A DNA stretch of 6,605 nt from the NCBI GenBank assembly GCA_024648655.1, contig JAGGDZ010000333.1:1-6605 (forward strand), in the 5' to 3' direction. Below, one piece after another: positions 1-5,988 of the stretch. The DNA comes from Chloroflexota bacterium (GTDB taxonomy: Bacteria; Chloroflexota; Dehalococcoidia; Lucifugimonadales; JADFKI01). Made by a program: the position numbers and the translations under genes. The notes below the pieces were generated by a model. It had not been told where the DNA came from and ran no database searches. It worked only from the letters and a program-made list of their open reading frames with translations. Position 1 is the first letter of the stretch. Each line of letters begins with the position of its first letter.

Positions 1-2013
1 GAGCTTGTGTTCAGGCTGGTGGACGAGTGGTTTATCAGCATGGGCGAAAAGCACGAGAAGCCGCGCGAGGAGTTGACCGCCGAGGAGAAGGCGAACAGCC
101 TGCGCTACCAGATCATGGACGTTGTGGACGACATCCGCTGGGTGCCGGAGTTCGGCTATGCGCGCGAACTTGACTGGCTGCGCAATATGGACGACTGGAT
201 GATCTCCAAGAAGCGCTACTACGGGCTGGCGCTGCCCATCTACAAGTGCGGCGACTGCGGCTGGTTCGATGTCATCGGCAGCGAGACCGAGCTGCAAGAG
301 CGCGCAGTAGAGGGTTGGGACAAATACGAGGGAAACTCACCACACCGCCCTTGGGTTGATGCCGTGAAGATCCGCTGCGACGAGTGCGGCACGGCCGTAA
401 GCCGCATCGAGGACGTGGGCAACGCATGGCTGGACGCCGGTATCGTGTCGTTCTCCACGCTCGAATACCGACATGACAAGGACTACTGGCGCAAGTGGTT
501 CCCCGCCGACTGGATCTCCGAAAGCTTCCCCGGACAGTTCCGCAACTGGTTCTACTCCCTGCTCACCATGAGCACGGTGCTGGAAAACACCGCGCCCTTC
601 AAGTCCGTCTTCAGCTACGCGCTCATGCGCGACGACAAGGGCGACGAGATGCATAAGAGCAAGGGCAACGCCATCTGGTTCGAGGACGCCGCCGAGCGCA
701 TGGGCGTGGACGCGATGCGCTGGGTCTTCTTGCGCCAGAACCCGGCGCTCAACATCAACTTCGGCTTCCGCTCCGCTGACGAGGTGCGCCGCCGCTTCAT
801 CATCCCGCTATGGAATGTCTATTCGTTCTTCGTTACATACGCGAACATCGACCGCTACGACGCTACGGCAACTCCGCCTCCGATCTCCGAGCGCGCCGAA
901 CTCGACCGCTGGATTCTGTCCGAACTGAACCAGCTCGTGGCGGAAGTAACGGACGCCTTCGAGAACTTCGACCCGGACAAGGCGGCGCGCAATGTCGAAG
1001 GCTTCATCGAATATCTGTCGAACTGGTATGTGCGCCGCAGCCGCCGCCGCTTTTGGAAGGCGGGCATACTCGCGGAGAATGCCGACGCGGACAAGCACGG
1101 CGCGTACGCTACGCTTTACGACTGCCTGCTCACGCTGATAAAGCTCATCGCCCCTGTCATGCCGTTCATGACCGAGCAGATGTACCAGAACCTAGCCACA
1201 TCCAGCGGCAAGGCGCGCGCGAGCATCCATCTCGACGACTACCCTGTCGCTGACGAATCGCTGATAGACCAGCGGCTCTCGGACGCAACACGGCTTGCCA
1301 TGCGCCTGTCCAGCATGGGACGTGCGGCACGCAGCAAGGCGGGCCTGAAGGTGCGTCAGCCGCTGGAGCATGCACTTGTTAGGCTACGTTCCGCGGACGA
1401 GGTGCCGCTGCTTTCGCAGGTTGCGCCGCAGGTGCAGGACGAGTTGAATGTGAAGCAGGTCGAGCCGGTAACCGATGAGAGCGATGTGCTGGAATACAAG
1501 GTGCAGCCGAACTTACGGTTGCTCGGTCCCAAGTACGGCGCGGAGTTGCGGAATATCGTAGCCGCGCTGAACGACGCCAACCCGGCCGAAATCCACGGTC
1601 AGGTGCGCTCCGGCAGCCCTGTGGCGGTCAACGGCGTGGTGCTGGAGCCGGACGAGGTACTGGTGGAGACACTGGATAAGGACGGCTATGCTGTGACCAA
1701 TGAGGGCGGCTATACCGTCGCCGTCAGCACGGAGGTCAGCGAAGCCCTGCGCCTCGAAGGCGACGCCCGAGAGCTTGTGCACGGCATCCAGAACATGCGC
1801 CGTTCGGCGGACTTCGACATCGCCGACCACATCGTCACATACTACGAGAGCAGCCCTCAGCTCGACGCAGTGATCGCGGCGCACAGTGACTACATCCGGC
1901 AGGAAACGCTGTCGCAGGAGCTGCTGAGGCAGCCACCCGACGCCGACGCCTACACCGAGACGCTGAAGGTGAATAGCATCAAGGCGACCATCGGCGTGCG
2001 AAGGGCGGGATAA
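1..2013 (+). CDS. ileS: Isoleucyl-tRNA synthetase, C-terminal part (5' end outside window)
   Basis: This cytoplasmic class I synthetase charges tRNA-Ile with isoleucine. The frame is open from base 1, so the start, the HIGH motif and most of the CP1 editing domain lie upstream; 670 codons are visible out of about 1,050 usual for the family. In order the fragment shows: the end of CP1 with DDWMISKKRYYGLALPIY (nt 190-243); a zinc-ribbon-like pair CGDCG and CDECG (nt 247-261 and 376-390); GNAWLDAGIVSFSTL (nt 418-462); FPGQFRNWFYSLL; the signature loop HKSKGN in place of KMSKS (nt 652-669); a helical anticodon-binding domain with LSNWYVRRSRRRFWKAG (nt 1015-1065); and a long C-terminal domain to the TAA. 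The HKSKGN loop and the long C-terminal extension resemble the eukaryote-like type 2 IleRS, which from family knowledge is often insensitive to mupirocin; that is inferred here. ValRS is the nearest alternative but fits the motifs less well. Confidence 0.95.
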   Translation, partial: ELVFRLVDEWFISMGEKHEKPREELTAEEKANSLRYQIMDVVDDIRWVPEFGYARELDWLRNMDDWMISKKRYYGLALPIYKCGDCGWFDVIGSETELQERAVEGWDKYEGNSPHRPWVDAVKIRCDECGTAVSRIEDVGNAWLDAGIVSFSTLEYRHDKDYWRKWFPADWISESFPGQFRNWFYSLLTMSTVLENTAPFKSVFSYALMRDDKGDEMHKSKGNAIWFEDAAERMGVDAMRWVFLRQNPALNINFGFRSADEVRRRFIIPLWNVYSFFVTYANIDRYDATATPPPISERAELDRWILSELNQLVAEVTDAFENFDPDKAARNVEGFIEYLSNWYVRRSRRRFWKAGILAENADADKHGAYATLYDCLLTLIKLIAPVMPFMTEQMYQNLATSSGKARASIHLDDYPVADESLIDQRLSDATRLAMRLSSMGRAARSKAGLKVRQPLEHALVRLRSADEVPLLSQVAPQVQDELNVKQVEPVTDESDVLEYKVQPNLRLLGPKYGAELRNIVAALNDANPAEIHGQVRSGSPVAVNGVVLEPDEVLVETLDKDGYAVTNEGGYTVAVSTEVSEALRLEGDARELVHGIQNMRRSADFDIADHIVTYYESSPQLDAVIAAHSDYIRQETLSQELLRQPPDADAYTETLKVNSIKATIGVRRAG

Positions 2014-2014
2014 A

Positions 2015-2032
2015 GCGAAATCGGGGTTTCGC
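2015..2032 (+). promoter_or_regulatory. Small hairpin over the sixA translation start region
   Basis: GCGAAA (2015-2020) and TTTCGC (2027-2032) form a perfect 6-bp inverted repeat around the loop TCGGGG. It fills almost the whole gap between the ileS stop and the sixA ATG. The loop holds the only purine-rich stretch (GGGG, 2023-2026) that could act as a ribosome binding site. It may modulate translation of sixA or may be chance; there is no T-tract, so it is not a terminator. Confidence 0.3.
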
Positions 2033-2033
2033 C

Positions 2034-2525
2034 ATGAACCTCTACATACTCAGGCACGGCATTGCCGCCGACCGAGGCGTCGAGTACCCGGACGACAGCC
2101 TGCGTCCGCTCACCGGCAAGGGCATCAAGCGTATGCGCCTCGAAGCAGAGGGGATGAATGCCATCGGCGTCGCACCGGATGTCATAATCAGCAGTCCGCT
2201 GGTGCGCGCAATCCAGACTGCCGAAATAGTGCGGGATGGACTGAATGCGCCACCACAGATGGCTATTTCGGAAACTCTGGTGCCTGAAGCCCACCCGTCT
2301 CAGACGCTTCGGGAACTCGCCTCGAAGTATTCATCCATCCGCAGTCTGATGGTCGTAGGGCATGAGCCGCACCTGAGCAGCCTTGTCTCATATATAATGA
2401 CCGGACAGGTCAGCTGGCTTATCACGCTCAAGAAGGGCGCGCTTTGCAATATGGATATATCCGCGTCAGGACGCGGGCAGCTACTTTGGGCACTGGCACC
2501 CAGACAGCTCAGAACGCTGGCATAG
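2034..2525 (+). CDS. sixA: SixA-type phosphohistidine phosphatase (histidine phosphatase superfamily)
   Basis: The 163-residue product is a small cytosolic member of the histidine phosphatase (phosphoglycerate mutase-like) superfamily. SixA proteins remove phosphate from phosphohistidine in HPt domains or phosphotransferase proteins. The N-terminus MNLYILRHGIAAD carries the catalytic RHG (R7-H8-G9). SSPLVRAIQTAEI (53-65) supplies the second active-site arginine (R58), and VVGHEPHLS (107-115) supplies the second histidine (H110). E85 in LVPEAHP is a candidate acid. The length matches SixA (about 160) and is short for phosphoglycerate mutases. The ATG follows the ileS stop by 20 nt and has only a weak GGGG upstream, so it may depend on coupling to ileS. 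The physiological substrate cannot be told from sequence; another small-phosphoester substrate is possible. Confidence 0.85.
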   Translation: MNLYILRHGIAADRGVEYPDDSLRPLTGKGIKRMRLEAEGMNAIGVAPDVIISSPLVRAIQTAEIVRDGLNAPPQMAISETLVPEAHPSQTLRELASKYSSIRSLMVVGHEPHLSSLVSYIMTGQVSWLITLKKGALCNMDISASGRGQLLWALAPRQLRTLA

Positions 2526-2556
2526 CCGAGTTCTCTTGGTGCAGCCTTCCCACATA

Positions 2557-2585
2557 TTGACATAGATTATCCATACGTACAGGAT
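2557..2585 (+). promoter_or_regulatory. Candidate sigma-70-type promoter for the osmC gene
   Basis: A perfect -35 hexamer TTGACA (2557-2562) is followed after 17 bp by CAGGAT (2580-2585), which keeps only the A, A and T of TATAAT. It lies in the 90-bp gap between sixA and the OsmC gene, about 25-30 nt before that gene's ribosome binding site. The -35 is convincing and the -10 is weak. Confidence 0.4.
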
Positions 2586-2615
2586 AGAAACTAACCGCAA
2601 TGCAAGGAGGATTAC

Positions 2616-3056
2616 ATGACAGCATCATTAGCCTACGCTGTACGCAGCTACAGCACAGGTACTCTGGGGCGGGCTATCTGCAACTCGCGCAACCATCACT
2701 GGGTTGCGGACGACTCCGGCGGCGAGGAGCTTGGCGCCGGTGAGTTTTTCCTTTCCGGCTTGTCGGCGTGCGCGGTGAATATGATCGAGCGAGTCGCCAG
2801 AGAGGAAGAGAGGCCCTTGGATTGGATGGATGTAAGCGTCGAAGCATACCGGGACACAGAGGCGCCGATCGGTGAACGCTCCCTGTACGAGGACATCCGA
2901 GTCCACTTCCAGATGTGGGGAGTCAGCGACGAAGACGGCGAATCTCTCGTGGACACATGGAAGCGCCGCTGACCGATTTACGGCACGGTTGCGGTCGCAA
3001 CCCCACACACATCGGTTACCGCGGAGTTCACGGCGGAAGCCCGTCCAAAACACTGA
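2616..3056 (+). CDS. OsmC-family peroxidase-like selenoprotein (in-frame TGA at 2970-2972 read as selenocysteine)
   Basis: OsmC/Ohr proteins are small cytosolic thiol peroxidases that reduce hydroperoxides with two conserved cysteines. ATG 2616 has a strong AAGGAGG (2604-2610) 5 nt upstream. A standard reading gives 118 residues ending WKRR, which lacks the family's C-terminal strand. Past the TGA the same frame continues with PIYGTVAVATP and ends at TGA 3054-3056, giving 146 residues, normal for the family. The TGA stands at the second conserved cysteine (the RCP motif); the first is C52 in LSGLSACAVNMIERVA. The C52 to residue 119 spacing of 67 compares with 66 (C59/C125) in E. coli OsmC. 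A fdhF-like SECIS stem-loop follows the TGA. From memory, Sec-containing OsmC-like proteins have been reported from marine metagenomes. A Cys-to-stop mutation is the alternative, but the intact downstream frame and the SECIS argue against it. The exact substrate is unknown. The gene probably forms a unit with arsM, 60 nt downstream. Confidence 0.85.
2973..3015 (+). promoter_or_regulatory. Bacterial SECIS element downstream of the in-frame TGA
   Basis: In mRNA this structure recruits SelB with Sec-tRNA to the UGA. The upper stem is GGTTGC (2987-2992) with GCAACC (2997-3002), 6 perfect base pairs closing a GGTC loop (2993-2996). A lower stem CCGAT (2973-2977) with ATCGG (3011-3015) starts directly after the TGA and leaves an internal loop of 9 by 8 nt. 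The loop guanines lie 21-22 nt after the TGA, in the range usual for bacterial SECIS elements. The upper hairpin resembles E. coli fdhF (GGTTGC-AGGTCT-GCACC), including the GGUC contacted by SelB. The bulged U of fdhF is here paired by an extra A. The element lies in translated sequence, as in other bacteria. Confidence 0.8.
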
Positions 3057-3105
3057 TGCGCCGACCACGCTAGAATCAGTACGGCAATCAATGTGAAACG
3101 TAAAA

Positions 3106-3111
3106 GGGAGG
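3106..3111 (+). promoter_or_regulatory. Ribosome binding site fixing the arsM start
   Basis: GGGAGG sits 5 nt before ATG 3117. The open frame reaches back to a GTG at 3093, but that codon has no purine-rich site at a proper distance and would put this ribosome binding site inside the coding region. The ATG at 3117 is therefore chosen. Confidence 0.8.
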
Positions 3112-3116
3112 AACTT

Positions 3117-3863
3117 ATGGTGAATTTCACAGACTCGGACGTAAAGGAGCTGGTGCGCGAGCGCTACGGCAACTTCGCGCAGAACGCGACGGAAAGTTGT
3201 TGCGGAGAGGGCGAAGCTACGACGAAGAATCAACTGTATGAGCTTCAGCAGCTGGATGGTTTGCCGGACGAGGCTCTGCTTGCGTCCGCGGGCTGCGGCA
3301 ACCCGACGGCTATCGGCGACCTGAACGCCGGCGAGACGGTGGTGGACTTCGGCAGCGGCGGCGGCATCGACTGCTTCATTGCCGCGAGAGCCGTCGGCGA
3401 GCAGGGCAAGGTCATCGGCATCGATATGACGCCGGATATGATAAACCTCGCGCGCAAGAACGCCGGGAACCTCGGCGTGTCAAACGTAGAGTTTCACCTG
3501 GCGGAAATGGAGGACACCCCACTTGAAAACGAGTCGGTGGATGTCATCATATCCAACTGTGTTATCAACCTTGCGCCGGATAAGGACGCGGTGTTCCGTG
3601 AAGCGTACCGCATACTGAAGCCGGGCGGCAGGATGTTCATATCGGACATGGTGCTGACGGCGCCGCTCCCGGCACATGCCACCGAGGATGCGGAGAACTG
3701 GGTGTCATGTCTGTCCGGCGCGGAGCCGCAGGACATCTATATGGGCAGGATGTCTGATGCGGGGCTTGCGGACATCGAGATTATGGATTCCAAGCCATGG
3801 CAGGGCAAAGAGGAATGGGCATCGCGCGTACACAGCGCGAACATCAAGGCGTTCAAGCCCTAG
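3117..3863 (+). CDS. arsM: Arsenite S-adenosylmethionine methyltransferase (ArsM family)
   Basis: The 248-residue cytosolic protein probably methylates trivalent arsenic (arsenite) with SAM, a detoxification step giving methylated and volatile arsenicals. The N-terminus VKELVRERYGNFA followed by SCCG (C28, C29) is typical of ArsM. AGCGNPTAIGDLNAGETVVD (58-77) leads into the SAM-binding motif DFGSGGGID (77-85). IDMTPDMINLARKNA (102-116) is motif II, and ISNCVINLAPDK (145-156) is highly characteristic of ArsM. ILKPGG and SCLSGA (197-202) follow. C60, C148 and C198 correspond to the three cysteines that bind As(III) in characterised algal ArsM, and all are kept. At 248 residues it is shorter than many ArsM proteins, mainly at the C-terminus. 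It follows the OsmC selenoprotein gene by 60 nt in the same frame. A TAGAAT at 3071-3076 could be a -10, but no good -35 accompanies it. No ArsR-type regulator or arsenite pump is visible. A different metalloid or selenium substrate cannot be excluded. Confidence 0.9.
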   Translation: MVNFTDSDVKELVRERYGNFAQNATESCCGEGEATTKNQLYELQQLDGLPDEALLASAGCGNPTAIGDLNAGETVVDFGSGGGIDCFIAARAVGEQGKVIGIDMTPDMINLARKNAGNLGVSNVEFHLAEMEDTPLENESVDVIISNCVINLAPDKDAVFREAYRILKPGGRMFISDMVLTAPLPAHATEDAENWVSCLSGAEPQDIYMGRMSDAGLADIEIMDSKPWQGKEEWASRVHSANIKAFKP

Positions 3864-3886
3864 CCGGGCAAACATAAACGCGAACC

Positions 3887-3938
3887 AACAGGGTACCGTG
3901 GGGGATTCCCACGATACCCTGTTAGTTTTGCGCTTTTT
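3887..3938. terminator. Long intrinsic terminator between convergent genes
   Basis: The left arm 3887-3902 pairs with the right arm 3908-3923: 15 base pairs with a single C-A mismatch (3896/3914) and a 5-nt loop. The stem core is GGGTA-C-CGTGGG. On the + strand it is followed by TTTT (3926-3929) and TTTTT (3934-3938), fitting termination of the osmC-arsM transcript. On the - strand the following bases (GGTTCGCGTTTATGTTT) are moderately T-rich, so it may also end the coaD-cluster transcript coming from the right. Confidence 0.85.
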
Positions 3939-3967
3939 CAGCGTTTAGCTTTGCTCATTGCCTTAGG

Positions 3968-4600
3968 TTAGGCGACGGAAACGCCGTTAGTTGAAGCGGC
4001 TACGCCGTTGACGGGCGCGCTGTTCTGCTGCTGCTTGCGCTTGCTCGCTTCGACTTCGAGGTTGAGCGCATCGATGCCGCGCCGTACCTGCCCCAGAATG
4101 TCGGCAAGCTGCTCTTCAAGGTTGAAGAGCACTTCGCGAGCGTAGCTATCCGCGCCGTCCCGTCGCGCCAGCGCTATATTCTCGGCTTCGCTGACGATGC
4201 GATACGCCTTGCGCTGGGCATCCTGGAGGATCTGCTGGGACTCATAGCCTGCCTGCTCTTGCATCTCCTGCGAAAGCTCCTCGGCGCGCTTCAGCACTGA
4301 GGATTCGCCTACCTTGGTGCGGAACTCAGTCTCCGCTTGGTTCGTCAGCCTGCCTGCTTCATCCTCAGCGCCCGTGCGAATGCGCTTGGCTTCTAGGTAA
4401 GCCTGATTAAGGATGCTCTCCTTCATCCGGATGACCTCGGACGCCTCCCGGACATCATCGTTCACATCGACATTGCCGAGCTGGTCGCTGAGCCTGACAA
4501 GACTGTCGATGTCCACCATCACCTTGCCCCGAAAGCCCGGTACGCGGGTCCCGGAAGCCGCCATAGCTCTGAGCTGGTCTGCAATCTGTGGTGCCTGCAT
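3968..4600 (-). CDS. DivIVA-like coiled-coil protein, function unknown
   Basis: The 210-residue protein has no signal peptide or membrane segment. After a short N-terminal region and a VDIDSLVRLSDQL segment (29-41), residues about 46-145 form one long charged helix rich in Glu, Ala, Gln and Arg, with a heptad-like pattern (for example AKRIRTGAEDEAGRLTNQAE). Next comes GADSYAREVLFNLEEQLADILGQVRRGID (149-177). The tail from about 185 is low-complexity (KRKQQQNSAP, then NGVAASTNGVSVA). Similar coiled-coil proteins, often labelled DivIVA-like or ATPase subunit-like, occur beside coaD in Chloroflexota and clostridia; this is recollection, not a search. DivIVA relatives act as scaffolds at poles or septa, but that role is not shown here. 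GGGAGG (4610-4605) lies 4 nt before the ATG. It lies 107 bp after coaD; a TATAAA (4650-4645 on this strand) could be a -10, but the matching -35 is poor, so it may share the rsmD-coaD transcript. Confidence 0.75.
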   Translation of the reverse strand: MQAPQIADQLRAMAASGTRVPGFRGKVMVDIDSLVRLSDQLGNVDVNDDVREASEVIRMKESILNQAYLEAKRIRTGAEDEAGRLTNQAETEFRTKVGESSVLKRAEELSQEMQEQAGYESQQILQDAQRKAYRIVSEAENIALARRDGADSYAREVLFNLEEQLADILGQVRRGIDALNLEVEASKRKQQQNSAPVNGVAASTNGVSVA

Positions 4601-4707
4601 TTGTCCTCCCTCGATCAGTAAATTTTGAACTTGTTGGTTAATCGTTTATAAGGTTTTCGATAATCTGCGATGAATCGGGCAGCGCGAACCTATCCTTACT
4701 GCAAAAA

Positions 4708-5193
4708 CTAACCGGAATTGATCTTCTTATTCAGAGCTTCCAGAACCGGGGCAGGAACCAGGTTCTCAATTCTGCCACCGAGTTGCGCCACCTCCTTGAT
4801 ACGGCTTGAATGCACGAACTGATTCTCGAGGGCGGTCATCAGACATACGACATCAATATCGGGATCGATGTTTCGCCACATCAACGCCATCTCAAACTCC
4901 GTCTCGAAGTCGAAGCCCGCGCGCAAACCCCTTATGATGAACTCCGCATCCACGCTGCGCGCCACCGAGGGCGCAAGTCCCACGAACGGAATTACGCGCA
5001 CGTTAGTCAGATGCGGTATAGAGCGCCTGAACAGGTCCACGCGCTCCTCGGTTGTGAACATCAGCCTCTTTGAAGGTGGTGTATCGTACACGCCAATCAC
5101 CAGCTCATCGAATAGGCTCGACGCTCTCGTCGCTATGTCCACATGTCCGTTGTGAACGGGGTCGAAGCTGCCAGGGTATAGCGCCCTAACCAT
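4708..5193 (-). CDS. coaD: Phosphopantetheine adenylyltransferase
   Basis: CoaD transfers AMP from ATP to 4'-phosphopantetheine to give dephospho-CoA, the fourth of the five steps from pantothenate to coenzyme A. The enzyme is a soluble hexamer in characterised bacteria. The 161-residue length is typical. Visible motifs are YPGSFDPVHNGHVDI (6-20) with the HNGH nucleotidyltransferase signature; SKRLMFTTEERVDL (41-54), including the substrate lysine; IIRGLRAGFDFETEFEMA (86-103); and FVHSSRIKEVAQLGG (126-140), where most homologues have SSS rather than HSS. The ATG lies inside the end of rsmD (ATGGTTAG, 8-nt overlap), indicating translational coupling. The rsmD-coaD order is widely conserved in bacteria, which supports both calls. 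It ends at a TAG. Confidence 0.97.
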   Translation of the reverse strand: MVRALYPGSFDPVHNGHVDIATRASSLFDELVIGVYDTPPSKRLMFTTEERVDLFRRSIPHLTNVRVIPFVGLAPSVARSVDAEFIIRGLRAGFDFETEFEMALMWRNIDPDIDVVCLMTALENQFVHSSRIKEVAQLGGRIENLVPAPVLEALNKKINSG

Positions 5194-5749
5194 CTAATTC
5201 TCCAGCCGCATATATTGATATTGCCGTATCCCCATAGCGCCTACGGGTCGTCAGAAACAATTTGCCGTACTCGTCCGCCATCGTTGTGCTGTGCCTGTGT
5301 TCGGCTACGACTATCCCACGGTCGTCCAGAAATCCCGGACGGTTCAGCGCCTGCATAAGCCGATCCCATTCGCTCAGCATGTAAGGCGGGTCGGCAAAAG
5401 CCAGGCTGTATTCGCCTTCCAGCGTCTCCAGTATGCGCTCCACTCTGCCATTATGGACCCTGCCGAATTCGCTCAGTCCCAGAGTTGTGAGCGCTTCCCT
5501 TATCTGAACGCAACGTTGCCGGTTTACCTCAACGAAGTCCACCCTCGCGGCGCCTCTGCTTAAGGCTTCAATGCCAAGCGCTCCGCTGCCGGCGTACAGG
5601 TCGAGCGCCCGGGCACCTTTCACCACTTCCACACCCAGAATTGAGAAGATGGCACCCCTAACCCTGTCCGAAGTTGGTCTGAGATCCGATCCTCTCGGCA
5701 GTCTGAACCTGCGCCCGCGGTGTTCGCCGCCCGTAATCCGCAGGGTCAA
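5186..5749 (-). CDS. rsmD: 16S rRNA (guanine-966-N2)-methyltransferase RsmD
   Basis: RsmD methylates G966 of 16S rRNA on assembling 30S subunits using SAM. The 187-residue protein shows the N-terminal MTLRITGGEHRGRRF and RPTSDRVRGAIFSIL (24-38), typical of the family. The SAM-binding motif I is DLYAGSGALGIEALSRGA (50-67), the acidic strand is FVEVN (72-76), and the catalytic DPPY is at 120-123. The start is a TTG (5749-5747): the preceding codon is an in-frame TAG and no ATG or GTG lies near the conserved N-terminus. A GAGG (5760-5757) lies 7 nt before the TTG. A CTG two codons later (5743-5741) is a less likely alternative. It heads the cluster with coaD, whose start it overlaps. Confidence 0.95.
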   Translation of the reverse strand: MTLRITGGEHRGRRFRLPRGSDLRPTSDRVRGAIFSILGVEVVKGARALDLYAGSGALGIEALSRGAARVDFVEVNRQRCVQIREALTTLGLSEFGRVHNGRVERILETLEGEYSLAFADPPYMLSEWDRLMQALNRPGFLDDRGIVVAEHRHSTTMADEYGKLFLTTRRRYGDTAISIYAAGELDG

Positions 5750-5756
5750 CTAATTA

Positions 5757-5760
5757 CCTC
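5757..5760 (-). promoter_or_regulatory. Ribosome binding site supporting the TTG start of rsmD
   Basis: GAGG on the - strand, 7 nt upstream of the TTG, is the only Shine-Dalgarno-like site near the conserved N-terminus. Together with the TAG directly before the TTG it decides the start. Confidence 0.55.
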
Positions 5761-5960
5761 TAACCTAGCCCATACTTCAGCCGCTTCTCAATTCCTGCGT
5801 CAACACTAGCACGGTGAATTTCAGTCGATAAAGGACTTTTTCAGTCATTTTTTGAGAAAGTGTTCAGTTCAATGCTCAAACATAGCAGGAATGAACCACC
5901 TTCTGCGGCGCATTCTATATACCAATGTCCGTCTGCGCCTGCTAGAATTGATTAGGCCGT

Positions 5961-5988
5961 TTTGCATCTTGATACATCGTGATAGAAT
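5961..5988 (+). promoter_or_regulatory. Candidate promoter for the Uma2-family gene
   Basis: TTTGCA (5961-5966, 4 of 6 to TTGACA) and TAGAAT (5983-5988, 5 of 6 to TATAAT) are separated by 16 bp. Transcription would start near 5995, leaving a leader of only about 18 nt with the ribosome binding site TAAGGAGG (5999-6006). Confidence 0.45.

Noticed and set aside
810..1253. 147-codon open frame inside ileS in another + frame
   Set aside because: The product is arginine- and proline-rich, as expected for an out-of-frame reading of GC-rich coding DNA, and lies wholly inside the anticodon-binding region of ileS.
2970..2972. OsmC gene as a pseudogene or prematurely truncated protein
   Set aside because: The downstream frame is intact and family-like, the stop falls exactly on the conserved Cys codon, and a SECIS-like hairpin follows. 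A random nonsense mutation would not be expected to coincide with all three.
2970..3056. Genome-wide reassignment of TGA as a sense codon (Trp or Gly)
   Set aside because: The other genes run full length with TGG for Trp and no in-frame TGA, and a second TGA at 3054 ends the OsmC frame at the normal family length.
3054..3056. Second TGA as another selenocysteine, giving an OsmC-ArsM fusion
   Set aside because: The frame is open into arsM, but no hairpin follows this TGA, the family ends here, and arsM has its own strong ribosome binding site and conserved N-terminus.
3093..3116. Upstream GTG start for arsM at 3093
   Set aside because: It has no ribosome binding site, and the GGGAGG at 3106-3111 is ideally placed for ATG 3117.
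2628..3233. 201-codon open frame on the - strand opposite the OsmC gene
   Set aside because: It is a shadow of the + strand coding bias: its Arg/Val/Ala-rich product has no recognisable motif, and it overlaps two well supported genes.
4645..4650. TATAAA (- strand) as a firm promoter for the coiled-coil gene
   Set aside because: The best -35 (TTCATC at 18 bp) matches only 3 of 6 bases, so it is mentioned in the gene entry but not called.
5762..5797. TTGAGA-18 bp-TAGGTT on the - strand as the rsmD promoter
   Set aside because: Transcription would begin at or inside the GAGG ribosome binding site, leaving too short a leader, and the -10 is weak.
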